From: Moraxellaceae bacterium
Lineage (GTDB): Bacteria > Pseudomonadota > Gammaproteobacteria > Pseudomonadales > Moraxellaceae
NCBI GenBank assembly: GCA_030684415.1
Contig: JAUXNL010000108.1
Span: forward strand, 1 to 7,377
DNA: 7,377 nt
Direction of reading: 5' to 3'
Shown here: positions 1 through 5,889 of the stretch, in pieces
Layout of the letters: every line of letters starts with the position of its first letter
Numbering within the stretch: position 1 is the first letter of the stretch
Position numbers and translations under genes: made by a program
The notes under the pieces: model-generated
The model's database searches: none
What the model was told of the DNA's origin: nothing
What the model saw: only the letters and a program-made list of their open reading frames with translations

Positions 1-48
1 CACACAGAGTAAATCGAGGCTGAGAGTACGAGACGTAGCAAGCTGACG

Positions 49-99
49 CTGTCATCGCATAGTCTTCATCCCTTCATTTTTCTGGCGCCATAGTGTCAT
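49..99 (+). promoter_or_regulatory. PhoB-type Pho box and candidate promoter of phoX
   Basis: A row of 7-bp units related to the PhoB half-site CTGTCAT lies in strict 11-bp register: CTGTCAT at 49-55 (7/7), TAGTCTT at 60-66 (4/7), CCTTCAT at 71-77 (5/7), CTGGCGC at 82-88 (4/7) and GTGTCAT at 93-99 (6/7). PhoB binds such direct repeats and takes the place of a -35 element. A candidate -10, CATAGT, sits at 89-94, 11 bp after the 71-77 unit, which is about the normal spacing for a PhoB-activated promoter. That predicts a start near base 101 and a leader of about 100 nt. The downstream gene is an alkaline phosphatase, which independently fits Pho regulation. The repeats are seen; PhoB binding is inferred. 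Confidence 0.72.
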
Positions 100-200
100 T
101 GCCTTGCTGCCATTTGTTCACGGCATCGCCACCAGCCTGCAAACAAGCCTCCCGAGAATGCCGCTTTCACTGCAACGGTCATTCTCCGGAGAGCCAGCCC

Positions 201-2219
201 ATGAGCACGCAAGACCTTGAAAACATCCCGACCAACCTGTCGGAAAACGAACACTTCCAGGATGTGGTGAACCGCGTGGCCATGAGCCGTCGTAGTGTCA
301 TCAAGAGCGGCGTTGGCCTCAGCGCCGCCATGTTCCTCGGCGGCTCACTGGCCGCCTGCAGTGATGACGACAATGGCGCCACGGGCTCGCCTGTCGGCAC
401 CATCAGCTTTGCCGCCATTGCCGCTAATTCCGGTGACAGCATTCTCGTGCCCCCAGGCTATCAGGCGCAGGTGATCGCGCCCTGGGGCGCGCCACTTTTC
501 CAGGACTCACCATCCTGGAAGGGCGATGCCTCGGAAAGCGCCGACGATCAGGCCAAGCAGGTGGGCGACAACCACGACGGCATGCATTTCTTCGCCATCC
601 CCGGCACTGACAGCAACAAAGAAGGCCTGCTCGTGATGAACCACGAGTACATCAACCCGGAATATTTCTACGCACCAGGGCCGGATCCCATGAATCCGAT
701 GGAGCCGTGGACACTCGACAAAGTACGCAAAGCACTCAACGCACATGGCGTGTCCGTGATCCACGTGCGCAAAAACAGCGCTGGTAAATGGGAGATCGTG
801 ATCGGCTCTTTCTACAATCGCCGCATCACCGGCCGCAGCCCGATGGACATCACGGGCCCCGCTGCTGGCCATAACCTGATGAAGACCACCGCTGACAGCA
901 CCGGCCGCCGTGTCTTCGGCACGCTGAACAACTGCGGCAACGGTTTCACGCCTTGGGGCACCTACCTTACCTGCGAAGAAAACTTTAACGGCTACTTCGG
1001 GACGCTGGACGGCGCCTATGTGCGCGACGCCAACCAACTGCGCTACGGCATGGCCGCCACCGGCTTCGGCTATCGCTGGCACGAACAGGATGACCGCTTC
1101 GACTATGCGGTGAACCCGAACGAAGCCAACCGTCACGGCTGGATTGTGGAAATCGATCCCTATGACCCGACCTCGCTGCCCAAGAAGCGCACCGCGCTCG
1201 GCCGCATCAAGCACGAAAACGCCGCACTGACGATTTCCAAGGACGGCCATGTCGTTGTGTACATGGGCGATGACCAAGTCAACGACTACGTCTACAAGTT
1301 CGTGTCCACCGGCAAGTACATCGCCGGCAATCTTGCCAACAACCGCGACCTGCTCGACAGCGGCAAGCTGTATGTCGCCAAGTTCGAGAATGGCGCAACA
1401 GCGGGCGATGCTGCTGGTATCGGCAAGTGGATCCTGCTCGATAAAACAGCGAATGCCACGCTGAATGCTGATGCAAACTTTGCCGACCAAGGTGAAGTGC
1501 TGGTGAAGACCCGTCTCGCCGCCGATGCGGTCGGCGCCACCAAGATGGACCGCCCGGAGTGGGTGACCGTGCACCCGACCTCACAAGAGGTCTACATCAC
1601 GATGACCAACAACTCTGGCCGTACGGTGACTGACGACGCCAATCCGCGTGCAGCCAATCGCTGGGGCCAGATCGTGCGCTGGCGCGAAGCCGGCAATGAT
1701 CCGGCTTCCGTCGCCGATTTTGCCTGGGACTTGTTCGTGATCGCCGGGAACCCGCATGCCTTTACCGATGCACGCGCCGGCTCTGCCAACGTGACCACCG
1801 CCAACAGCTTCAACAGCCCGGATGGTCTCGCTTTTGATGCTGAAGGCCGCCTGTGGATACAGACCGACGGCAACTACTCGAATACCGGCAACTTCCTGAA
1901 TCAGGGTAATAACCAGATGCTGGTGGCCGACGTGAAGACCAAAAAGATCGACCGCTTCCTGGTCGGCCCGGCGGGCTGTGAAATTACCGGTATCACCTGG
2001 ACACCAGACGGCCGCACCATGTTCATCAATGTGCAGCACCCGGGTGAAGCCAGTGGTCATCCGAATGCCCCGACACCCACTGGTGGCATGAGCCTGGATG
2101 TGTTTCTGACCAACAACCCGACGTCGTTCAGCACCTGGCCGGACCGCGACCCGGACAGCCGCCCGCGCTCGGCCACCGTGGTGATCAGCCGCACTGACGG
2201 CGGCAAGATCGGTACCTGA
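201..2219 (+). CDS. phoX: PhoX-family alkaline phosphatase (DUF839), Tat-exported, possible lipoprotein
   Basis: PhoX enzymes are Ca/Fe-dependent phosphomonoesterases outside the cytoplasm that release phosphate from organic esters during phosphate starvation. The ATG at 201 is chosen because GGAGAG (188-193) lies 7 nt upstream and because the open frame before it overlaps the promoter; this gives 672 aa, normal for the family. Residues 29-35 are SRRSVIK, a good twin-arginine motif (RR at 30-31). A hydrophobic stretch follows and then LAAC with Cys53, so the precursor may be both a Tat substrate and a lipid-anchored protein. Family-like blocks include NHE (147-149), TCEEN (257-261, around the cysteine matching the metal-bridging one of known PhoX), KHEN (337-340), RPEW (451-454) and SPDG (539-542). 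It is monocistronic: Pho box upstream, strong terminator 17 bp after the stop. Family assignment is secure; lipidation is inferred. Confidence 0.93.
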   Translation: MSTQDLENIPTNLSENEHFQDVVNRVAMSRRSVIKSGVGLSAAMFLGGSLAACSDDDNGATGSPVGTISFAAIAANSGDSILVPPGYQAQVIAPWGAPLFQDSPSWKGDASESADDQAKQVGDNHDGMHFFAIPGTDSNKEGLLVMNHEYINPEYFYAPGPDPMNPMEPWTLDKVRKALNAHGVSVIHVRKNSAGKWEIVIGSFYNRRITGRSPMDITGPAAGHNLMKTTADSTGRRVFGTLNNCGNGFTPWGTYLTCEENFNGYFGTLDGAYVRDANQLRYGMAATGFGYRWHEQDDRFDYAVNPNEANRHGWIVEIDPYDPTSLPKKRTALGRIKHENAALTISKDGHVVVYMGDDQVNDYVYKFVSTGKYIAGNLANNRDLLDSGKLYVAKFENGATAGDAAGIGKWILLDKTANATLNADANFADQGEVLVKTRLAADAVGATKMDRPEWVTVHPTSQEVYITMTNNSGRTVTDDANPRAANRWGQIVRWREAGNDPASVADFAWDLFVIAGNPHAFTDARAGSANVTTANSFNSPDGLAFDAEGRLWIQTDGNYSNTGNFLNQGNNQMLVADVKTKKIDRFLVGPAGCEITGITWTPDGRTMFINVQHPGEASGHPNAPTPTGGMSLDVFLTNNPTSFSTWPDRDPDSRPRSATVVISRTDGGKIGT

Positions 2220-2235
2220 TACACCCCGCTGCAAG

Positions 2236-2271
2236 CCATAAAAAAGACCGCCTAGGCGGTCTTTTTTATGG
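2236..2271. terminator. Bidirectional intrinsic terminator, perfect 36-bp palindrome
   Basis: The sequence is an exact palindrome centred between 2253 and 2254. It has a G+C-rich core (GACCGCC/GGCGGTC) flanked by six As on the left and six Ts on the right, with outer CCAT/ATGG arms. Read on either strand it gives a stable hairpin followed by a U run, so it can end phoX from the left and the minus-strand membrane-protein gene (stop at 2388) from the right. The rest of the gap, 2272-2387, shows no convincing gene or signal. Confidence 0.93.
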
Positions 2272-2387
2272 GCGCAAACACTTCCCTATTTCAGAGGCCG
2301 GGGCGCGGACGCATCGGCACAACGCCATCCCTCATGACAGAGCGGGGTGCATGCCTCTGCGCGAGCGCGTCACAGACAATGAACCGC

Positions 2388-2771
2388 TTACTCCCGCTCG
2401 ATTTTCACCACGATGCGATTTTTACCGATCAACGCAGACCCCAATCCCTGCATCAGCGCCACAATCGCCCAAGCCCCCAGCGCCGACCAGAATCCAGCGA
2501 GATGGAAGCCCGGCAGCAACCAGGCCACCAGACCGAACATGGCGGCATTGATCACCAGCAGGAAAAACCCGAGCGAGAGAATCGTGATCGGCAAGGTCAA
2601 CAGGATGAGCAGCGGACGTACCACGGTATTGGCAATACCGATCAACAGCGCAGCCCAGAACAGCGTGGAGTACTGCGCAAAGCGCACGCCATCAATCAGG
2701 TAATCAGCAAGCCCGAGGCCACAGGCACTGAGCAGGAGTCGCAGCAAAATCTGGTACATCGTTACCGGCAT
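2388..2771 (-). CDS. Phage holin family IV / YvlD-type four-helix inner-membrane protein
   Basis: This 127-aa protein is almost entirely hydrophobic, with four likely membrane helices at about residues 7-28, 36-50, 53-76 and 92-115, and a short charged C-terminus (KNRIVVKIERE). The block NTVVRPLL (48-55) followed by LPITILSLGFFLLVINA (60-76) is the hallmark of the PF04020 'phage holin superfamily IV' proteins such as YvlD. Despite the name, most of these are chromosomal membrane proteins of uncertain role, and nothing here suggests a prophage. Two starts are possible: ATG at 2771 or ATG at 2759 (MYQILLR...). Neither has a good ribosome site, and the shorter form matches the usual family N-terminus. 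It lies directly beyond a strong terminator that ends the upstream lipoprotein gene, so it needs its own promoter or read-through. It converges on phoX. Family confident, function unknown. Confidence 0.85.
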   Translation of the reverse strand: MPVTMYQILLRLLLSACGLGLADYLIDGVRFAQYSTLFWAALLIGIANTVVRPLLILLTLPITILSLGFFLLVINAAMFGLVAWLLPGFHLAGFWSALGAWAIVALMQGLGSALIGKNRIVVKIERE

Positions 2772-2775
2772 CCAA

Positions 2776-2807
2776 AGAAAAACAGGCCGCTACAGTAGCG
2801 GCCTGTT
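2776..2807 (-). terminator. Intrinsic terminator after the NlpE-like gene (minus strand)
   Basis: A 12-bp perfect stem (2781-2792 paired with 2796-2807, loop of 3 nt) is followed on the minus strand by a U-rich tail (five Ts, a C, three Ts). It starts 38 bp after the lipoprotein stop codon. The tail ends only a few bases before the possible ATG at 2771 of the next minus-strand gene, so the hairpin could also lie in that gene's leader. Confidence 0.9.
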
Positions 2808-2845
2808 CCGGTAGCGACAAGAAAAGCGCTGTGGCGGCTGCGTAA

Positions 2846-3583
2846 TCAGTGCGGCGGCTCACAGGCCGCCGACAAGCCGACATGGCGCTGGATCACCCAG
2901 CTTTCCTCGACACGGCCCTCCTCCATGCTGGGCCGCATTTCCAGCGTAGCCTCGACGCGCACCGACAAGCCCGCGCCCGCCCGATTTGCCTTCAGGTATT
3001 CGCGTTCCAGCGCAAGGTAATCCGCCGCCATGGCCACGGGCAGATCGAGACCAGTACGGCAATCCCGTAAGCGCGGCGAATCGGCCTTGTAGGTGAACAA
3101 GGCTGAGAGCATCAGCGGTACGGGCACTGCGAGCATCCTGGCATCGCGCTTCAGCTCATAGGGAAGTGTCGAGTCGATATCGAGACCCGCCGTATCAAGC
3201 TGCCGCAGGACCTCAAGCGTCGTGCGCCGAAAGCGGCGCGGCTCCCCTGACGCGCCCTGCAGGGTGATGACGCCTGCCGCTTCGGACCACATCCCGAAAT
3301 CACTGGTTGTGCCACGCCCCTCGTACACCTCGCGCAGCAGAAAACGGGCATCAGGACGCAACTGGAGCGTCGTGCGGATACCGCCACAATCCGCACACGG
3401 CAGCAACCCGCTGAACATCCCCGTGGCGGGAGCCGCTGCTGGCGGCTCGATAACAGGTGGGGTAATCACAGGAACCGGTGTTACCGGCGTGGCGAGGTCA
3501 GCCGTGGGCGGCAGGGCCGTCTGGCAGGCTGTCAGGGAAAGCAGCAACGCCCCTGTGAGGGGCGGGATCATCCATGAACGCAT
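2846..3583 (-). CDS. NlpE-like outer-membrane lipoprotein (copper-resistance/envelope-sensing family)
   Basis: A 245-aa predicted lipoprotein: residues 1-20 form a signal peptide ending in the lipobox LTAC, with Cys20 as the lipidated residue. Q21 at +2 favours sorting to the outer membrane. A Pro-rich linker spans about 25-53. Residues 55-110 match the NlpE N-terminal domain, with the signature LPCADCGGIRTTLQL (61-75), whose CxxC is Cys63/Cys66. The C-terminal part (about 150-240) resembles the NlpE OB-like domain and carries two further cysteines, Cys175 and Cys241, which could form a disulfide. In E. coli, NlpE signals surface contact and lipoprotein or redox trouble to CpxA; whether this protein does so is unknown, and no cpx genes are in view. 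The start has no strong ribosome site (only GGTG about 6 nt upstream), which fits coupling to the desaturase gene ending 39 bp upstream. A shorter start at Met5 would lose the signal peptide's basic residue. Confidence 0.82.
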   Translation of the reverse strand: MRSWMIPPLTGALLLSLTACQTALPPTADLATPVTPVPVITPPVIEPPAAAPATGMFSGLLPCADCGGIRTTLQLRPDARFLLREVYEGRGTTSDFGMWSEAAGVITLQGASGEPRRFRRTTLEVLRQLDTAGLDIDSTLPYELKRDARMLAVPVPLMLSALFTYKADSPRLRDCRTGLDLPVAMAADYLALEREYLKANRAGAGLSVRVEATLEMRPSMEEGRVEESWVIQRHVGLSAACEPPH

Positions 3584-3622
3584 GAGGGCACCGATGTGGC
3601 AGACACAGGCAGAGGAGGACGC

Positions 3623-4528
3623 TCAGGATAGCCCGCGTGCCGACTTTGCAACAGCCGGTGCCGAGGCCGCCGCGGCAGCGGTCGGCATCCTGATGACTTG
3701 TGCCGTCGGCACATTGCCATCGCGCGACTGCCGCCAGGTGCAGGCGGAGAGCAGCACGGAATCGCAGCGCACGCCTTCCGGCATACGTGGCGCCAGAGTG
3801 GCATCGAACTCGGGCAGACGGCTCCAGTGCAGATAGGGCTTGATGTGATGCGCCGTGTGATAGCCAAGATTCCAGGAAATCAGGTTGTACAAACGGCTGG
3901 TGGTATTGCGCGAGGCCGACAAGTGCGAACCGGTATCGAGATCCGAGTGCTGCATGTAGGTGTTGTCGAGCAGGCCCAGGTACATGACCGGCATCGGCGC
4001 CACAAACAGCAACAAGGCCTTGGCCGGATCGAGCAGCAAGAAGACACCCAGCACAGCCAGCGCCACCGACGTCCATATCTTGAAGCGCCGGAAGAGCATG
4101 GGATGGGCACGGCCGATGCGCCAGATTTCCGGGTAGATGCGCAGCACACCGACGATGTCGTAGCGGATGCGCGACATCACGCGGCCATCCGCCATCCGCC
4201 AGTTGGCCGGGTCTTTTTCCTGGTCCAGATAGTCTTTGTGATGGCCGAGGTTGTGGTGCAGCGTCCAGGCGTAGGGCGGAATGCCAACCTCCAGGAACAG
4301 GATGACCTCGTACACACGGTTCATCCACGGCCGCGTGAACGTGGGCACATGATGGTGGTTGTGAGAGATGGAGCCCGGCAAAGCCGAGCAAGACAGCAGC
4401 GCCAGCATGATGCCGGCCACCACCACAAGCGACTCCACGAAGAAGAACGTGGCCAGTTGGATCGCGAAAATGGTCAGGACTACAAGACTTGGAGCGATAT
4501 CTTCCCGGTAACGGTAAATGGCGCGCAT
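3623..4528 (-). CDS. Membrane-bound fatty-acid desaturase family protein
   Basis: An integral-membrane di-iron enzyme of the fatty-acid desaturase/hydroxylase superfamily, which uses O2 to introduce double bonds (or hydroxyls) into acyl chains. In the 301-aa form it shows three histidine clusters: HNHHH (56-60), HHNLGHH (91-97) and HTAHH (224-228), plus His194 and His202 before the last box. Hydrophobic segments lie at about 12-48, 74-88 and 154-187. The C-terminal 35 residues are Ala-rich and low in complexity. The frame also opens at an ATG at 4534, but the ribosome site AGGGA lies only 2 nt from that codon and 7 nt from the second ATG at 4528, so 4528 is preferred. It heads a probable two-gene unit with the NlpE-like lipoprotein 39 bp downstream. 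A CRP/Vfr-like palindrome lies about 55-70 bp upstream. Substrate and regioselectivity cannot be read from the sequence. Confidence 0.85.
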   Translation of the reverse strand: MRAIYRYREDIAPSLVVLTIFAIQLATFFFVESLVVVAGIMLALLSCSALPGSISHNHHHVPTFTRPWMNRVYEVILFLEVGIPPYAWTLHHNLGHHKDYLDQEKDPANWRMADGRVMSRIRYDIVGVLRIYPEIWRIGRAHPMLFRRFKIWTSVALAVLGVFLLLDPAKALLLFVAPMPVMYLGLLDNTYMQHSDLDTGSHLSASRNTTSRLYNLISWNLGYHTAHHIKPYLHWSRLPEFDATLAPRMPEGVRCDSVLLSACTWRQSRDGNVPTAQVIRMPTAAAAASAPAVAKSARGLS

Positions 4529-4583
4529 AAACATTTCCCTGTCCGATCGAGTAGCTCGCCAGTGGCGGCCACTTTCTGTTTTA

Positions 4584-4599
4584 TGTGACTCAGTTCACA
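4584..4599. promoter_or_regulatory. CRP/Vfr-type operator, perfect TGTGA-N6-TCACA
   Basis: TGTGACTCAGTTCACA matches both half-sites of the CRP/Vfr consensus exactly, and the flanks extend the symmetry by one base on each side (A at 4583, T at 4600). It lies between the divergent desaturase and MBL-fold genes, centred about 63 bp before the desaturase start codon. On the minus strand a CATAAA at 4580-4585 could be a -10 that the site overlaps, which would favour repression of the desaturase. A weak plus-strand -10, GATACT, is at 4612-4617. An alternative is a TetR-type regulator of desaturation genes such as DesT, whose operator as I recall it also contains GTGAAC. Binding is inferred. Confidence 0.6.
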
Positions 4600-4651
4600 T
4601 TCGGTGACGCCGATACTTAACCGGAAAAGGGCGTCGGCCAAGGCCATCCGT

Positions 4652-4680
4652 CAGTTGGCAGGGGAAAACCTGACCAATTG
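4652..4680. repeat. Imperfect inverted repeat upstream of the MBL-fold gene
   Basis: CAGTTGG (4652-4658) plus CAGG (4659-4662) pair with CCTG (4669-4672) and CCAATTG (4674-4680) around a GGAAAA loop, with one bulged A and one G-U pair if transcribed. No U run follows, so it is not a terminator. It could be an operator for a dimeric regulator or a leader hairpin; no known consensus is recognised. Confidence 0.35.
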
Positions 4681-4717
4681 CCGATGACCCTGCATTCACC
4701 CTAGCAGAGGATTCGGG

Positions 4718-4777
4718 ATGTGCGGCTGGTACGAAGGACTTGCCGTACTGCCCTTGCCGCTCAATCCGCCGGGCTGA
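4718..4777 (+). CDS. Possible 19-aa leader peptide before the MBL-fold gene
   Basis: An ATG at 4718 preceded by AGAGG (4706-4710) with 7-nt spacing opens a short frame, MCGWYEGLAVLPLPLNPPG, ending in TGA at 4775-4777. This is the best ribosome site anywhere upstream of the metallo-beta-lactamase-fold gene, whose own likely ATG (4849) has none. The same AGAGG could instead serve a GTG at 4720, in the MBL frame, with 9-nt spacing. I recognise no homologue; the Pro-rich end could slow ribosomes. It may be chance. Confidence 0.25.
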   Translation: MCGWYEGLAVLPLPLNPPG

Positions 4778-4848
4778 CATGGGTCATGGCGGGCATGACT
4801 GCAAAACGGCACGCTCGTACCATCTTTGCCGGCCTGACGACACCCCTC

Positions 4849-5649
4849 ATGAATCACTCCCCGCCCTTCGGCGCCGCCCATGTGCTCTACGACTCGCCCG
4901 ACCACAAATGCCTGTCCTTTTCATCGCTGGTGAAGGGCGATGGCGTGCAAGCCAACCAGTTCCTCATCATTCACAAGGGCCATGCCGCAGTGATTGACCC
5001 GGGAGGCGACCTCACCTACACACCGCTGACCATCGAGATCAGCCGGCATGTGAATCTGAAACATCTGGACTATGTGATCGCCTCTCATCAGGACCCGGAC
5101 ATCATTGCCTCCATGCCCCGCTGGCTCATGCACACCAGCGCCACCATCGTCGCCTCACGGTTGTGGGCGCGCTTCCTGCCACATCTGGCGTCGAGCTTTG
5201 TGACCGACCGCCTTGCCGGCGATGTGTCCGAACGGCTGATGGAGCTACCGGACAAGGGGAGCAACATCCCTTTCGGTGACACCGTGATCAAGGCTGTGCC
5301 GGCTCACTTCCTGCATTCGGTGGGCAACTTCCAGTTCTACGACCCGGTGTCCAGAATCCTGTTCACGGGCGACATGGGCGCCTCCATGACCGACGATGCC
5401 GACAGCCCGGTCACTGACTTCGACGCACACATCCCGACCATGCGTGGCTTCCATCAGCGCTACATGTGTTCGCAGCGCGTGATCCGGCTCTGGGCCGGCA
5501 TGGTGCGTGAAATGGACGTGCAGATGATCGTGCCGCAGCACGGCCGACCCTTTGCTGGCAAGGCAATGGTCAACTGCTTTCTCGACTGGGTTTGTGAGCT
5601 CGAATGCGGCATTGATCTGCTGACCCCGCTCGACTACCGCTGCCCCTGA
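4849..5649 (+). CDS. MBL-fold protein of the flavodiiron oxygen-binding (ODP) type, stand-alone
   Basis: Cytoplasmic metallo-beta-lactamase-fold protein resembling the di-iron domain of flavodiiron proteins but lacking a flavodoxin domain. From ATG 4849 it has 266 aa, fitting the fold; ANQFLIIHKGHAAVIDPGG (35-53) is the opening strand pair. Putative metal ligands are His80, Asp82 and Asp84 (HQDPD), His156 (HFLHS), Asp175 (FTGD) and His231 (QHGRPF). The canonical HxExDH motif is altered: Asp for Glu, and Ile85 where the fourth ligand His usually stands, so the iron site may bind O2 or sense redox rather than reduce O2/NO. Substrate unknown. The start is uncertain: the frame is open back to a GTG at 4720, which has a better ribosome site and would add 43 basic/hydrophobic residues (MRLVRRTCRTALAAQ...); ATG 4795 is another option. 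The shorter form is preferred because the fold begins shortly after it. Divergent from the desaturase. Confidence 0.78.
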   Translation: MNHSPPFGAAHVLYDSPDHKCLSFSSLVKGDGVQANQFLIIHKGHAAVIDPGGDLTYTPLTIEISRHVNLKHLDYVIASHQDPDIIASMPRWLMHTSATIVASRLWARFLPHLASSFVTDRLAGDVSERLMELPDKGSNIPFGDTVIKAVPAHFLHSVGNFQFYDPVSRILFTGDMGASMTDDADSPVTDFDAHIPTMRGFHQRYMCSQRVIRLWAGMVREMDVQMIVPQHGRPFAGKAMVNCFLDWVCELECGIDLLTPLDYRCP

Positions 5650-5727
5650 AGCACCGCCGCAAAAATCCCGTCCCACCGGGCGCCACACGTCTTGCGCCAC
5701 CGCTACGGGGGCAGGGCGGCGGTCATG

Positions 5728-5851
5728 GCGCCCTCGTGGCGCGAAACGCTTCCACAAAAGCCGCGCAGGCAGACGACCTGCGCGGCCACTTCACCACAAC
5801 GCACCTGCGCTCATCGCGTCGTCAGGCTGGCCCTGCGCCCGGCTCCCGGGC
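5728..5851. other. Hairpin-rich gap upstream of argE
   Basis: The 240-bp gap between the MBL-fold gene and argE (5650-5889) has no convincing gene but three hairpins. GCGCC/GGCGC is at 5728-5742. A perfect 10-bp stem, GCCGCGCAGG/CCTGCGCGGC with a 7-nt loop, is at 5760-5786. GCCCGG/CCGGGC with a 3-nt loop is at 5837-5851. The middle one is followed on the minus strand by TTTTG, so it looks like an intrinsic terminator reading leftwards, although no minus-strand gene is evident here. On the plus strand it has no U run. No ArgR-like box or clear promoter was seen. Confidence 0.5.
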
Positions 5852-5889
5852 TACCCTCAGCGGCCGACCTGAACGAGACGAGACGCATC

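Noticed and set aside
82..112. Sigma-54-type promoter (TGGC...TTGC) upstream of phoX
   Set aside because: The GG and GC elements are not separated by the required 10 bp; the Pho-box model explains the region better.
93..200. In-frame 36-residue extension of the PhoX frame from a GTG at 93
   Set aside because: It overlaps the Pho box and candidate -10, lacks a ribosome site and would bury the Tat signal; the ATG at 201 has GGAGAG 7 nt upstream.
507..1574. 355-codon open frame on the minus strand inside phoX
   Set aside because: It is an antisense frame kept open by G+C-rich codon use in phoX; its composition is Val/His/Ala-heavy with no recognisable domain or ribosome site.
2388..2771. Holin-named protein as evidence of a prophage
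   Set aside because: PF04020 proteins are widely chromosomal; no endolysin, integrase or phage structural gene is nearby.
2268..2798. 176-codon plus-strand frame opposite the holin-IV-type gene
   Set aside because: Its product is Gln/Arg/Pro-rich and featureless, while the minus strand encodes a clear four-helix family protein; it also starts inside the terminator.
3498..4391. 297-codon minus-strand and 296-codon plus-strand (3698-4588) frames over the desaturase
   Set aside because: Neither contains a domain; the real frame has the three histidine boxes and membrane helices. The plus-strand frame also crosses the divergent promoter region.
4779..4997. Plus-strand frame MGHGGHDCKTARS... overlapping the MBL-fold gene start
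   Set aside because: It runs out of frame through the conserved MBL-fold coding region, has no recognisable domain and no ribosome site.
5692..5889. 66-residue N-terminal extension of ArgE
   Set aside because: The added segment is Arg/Pro-rich, overlaps stable hairpins, and the protein from 5890 already has the standard ArgE length and N-terminus.
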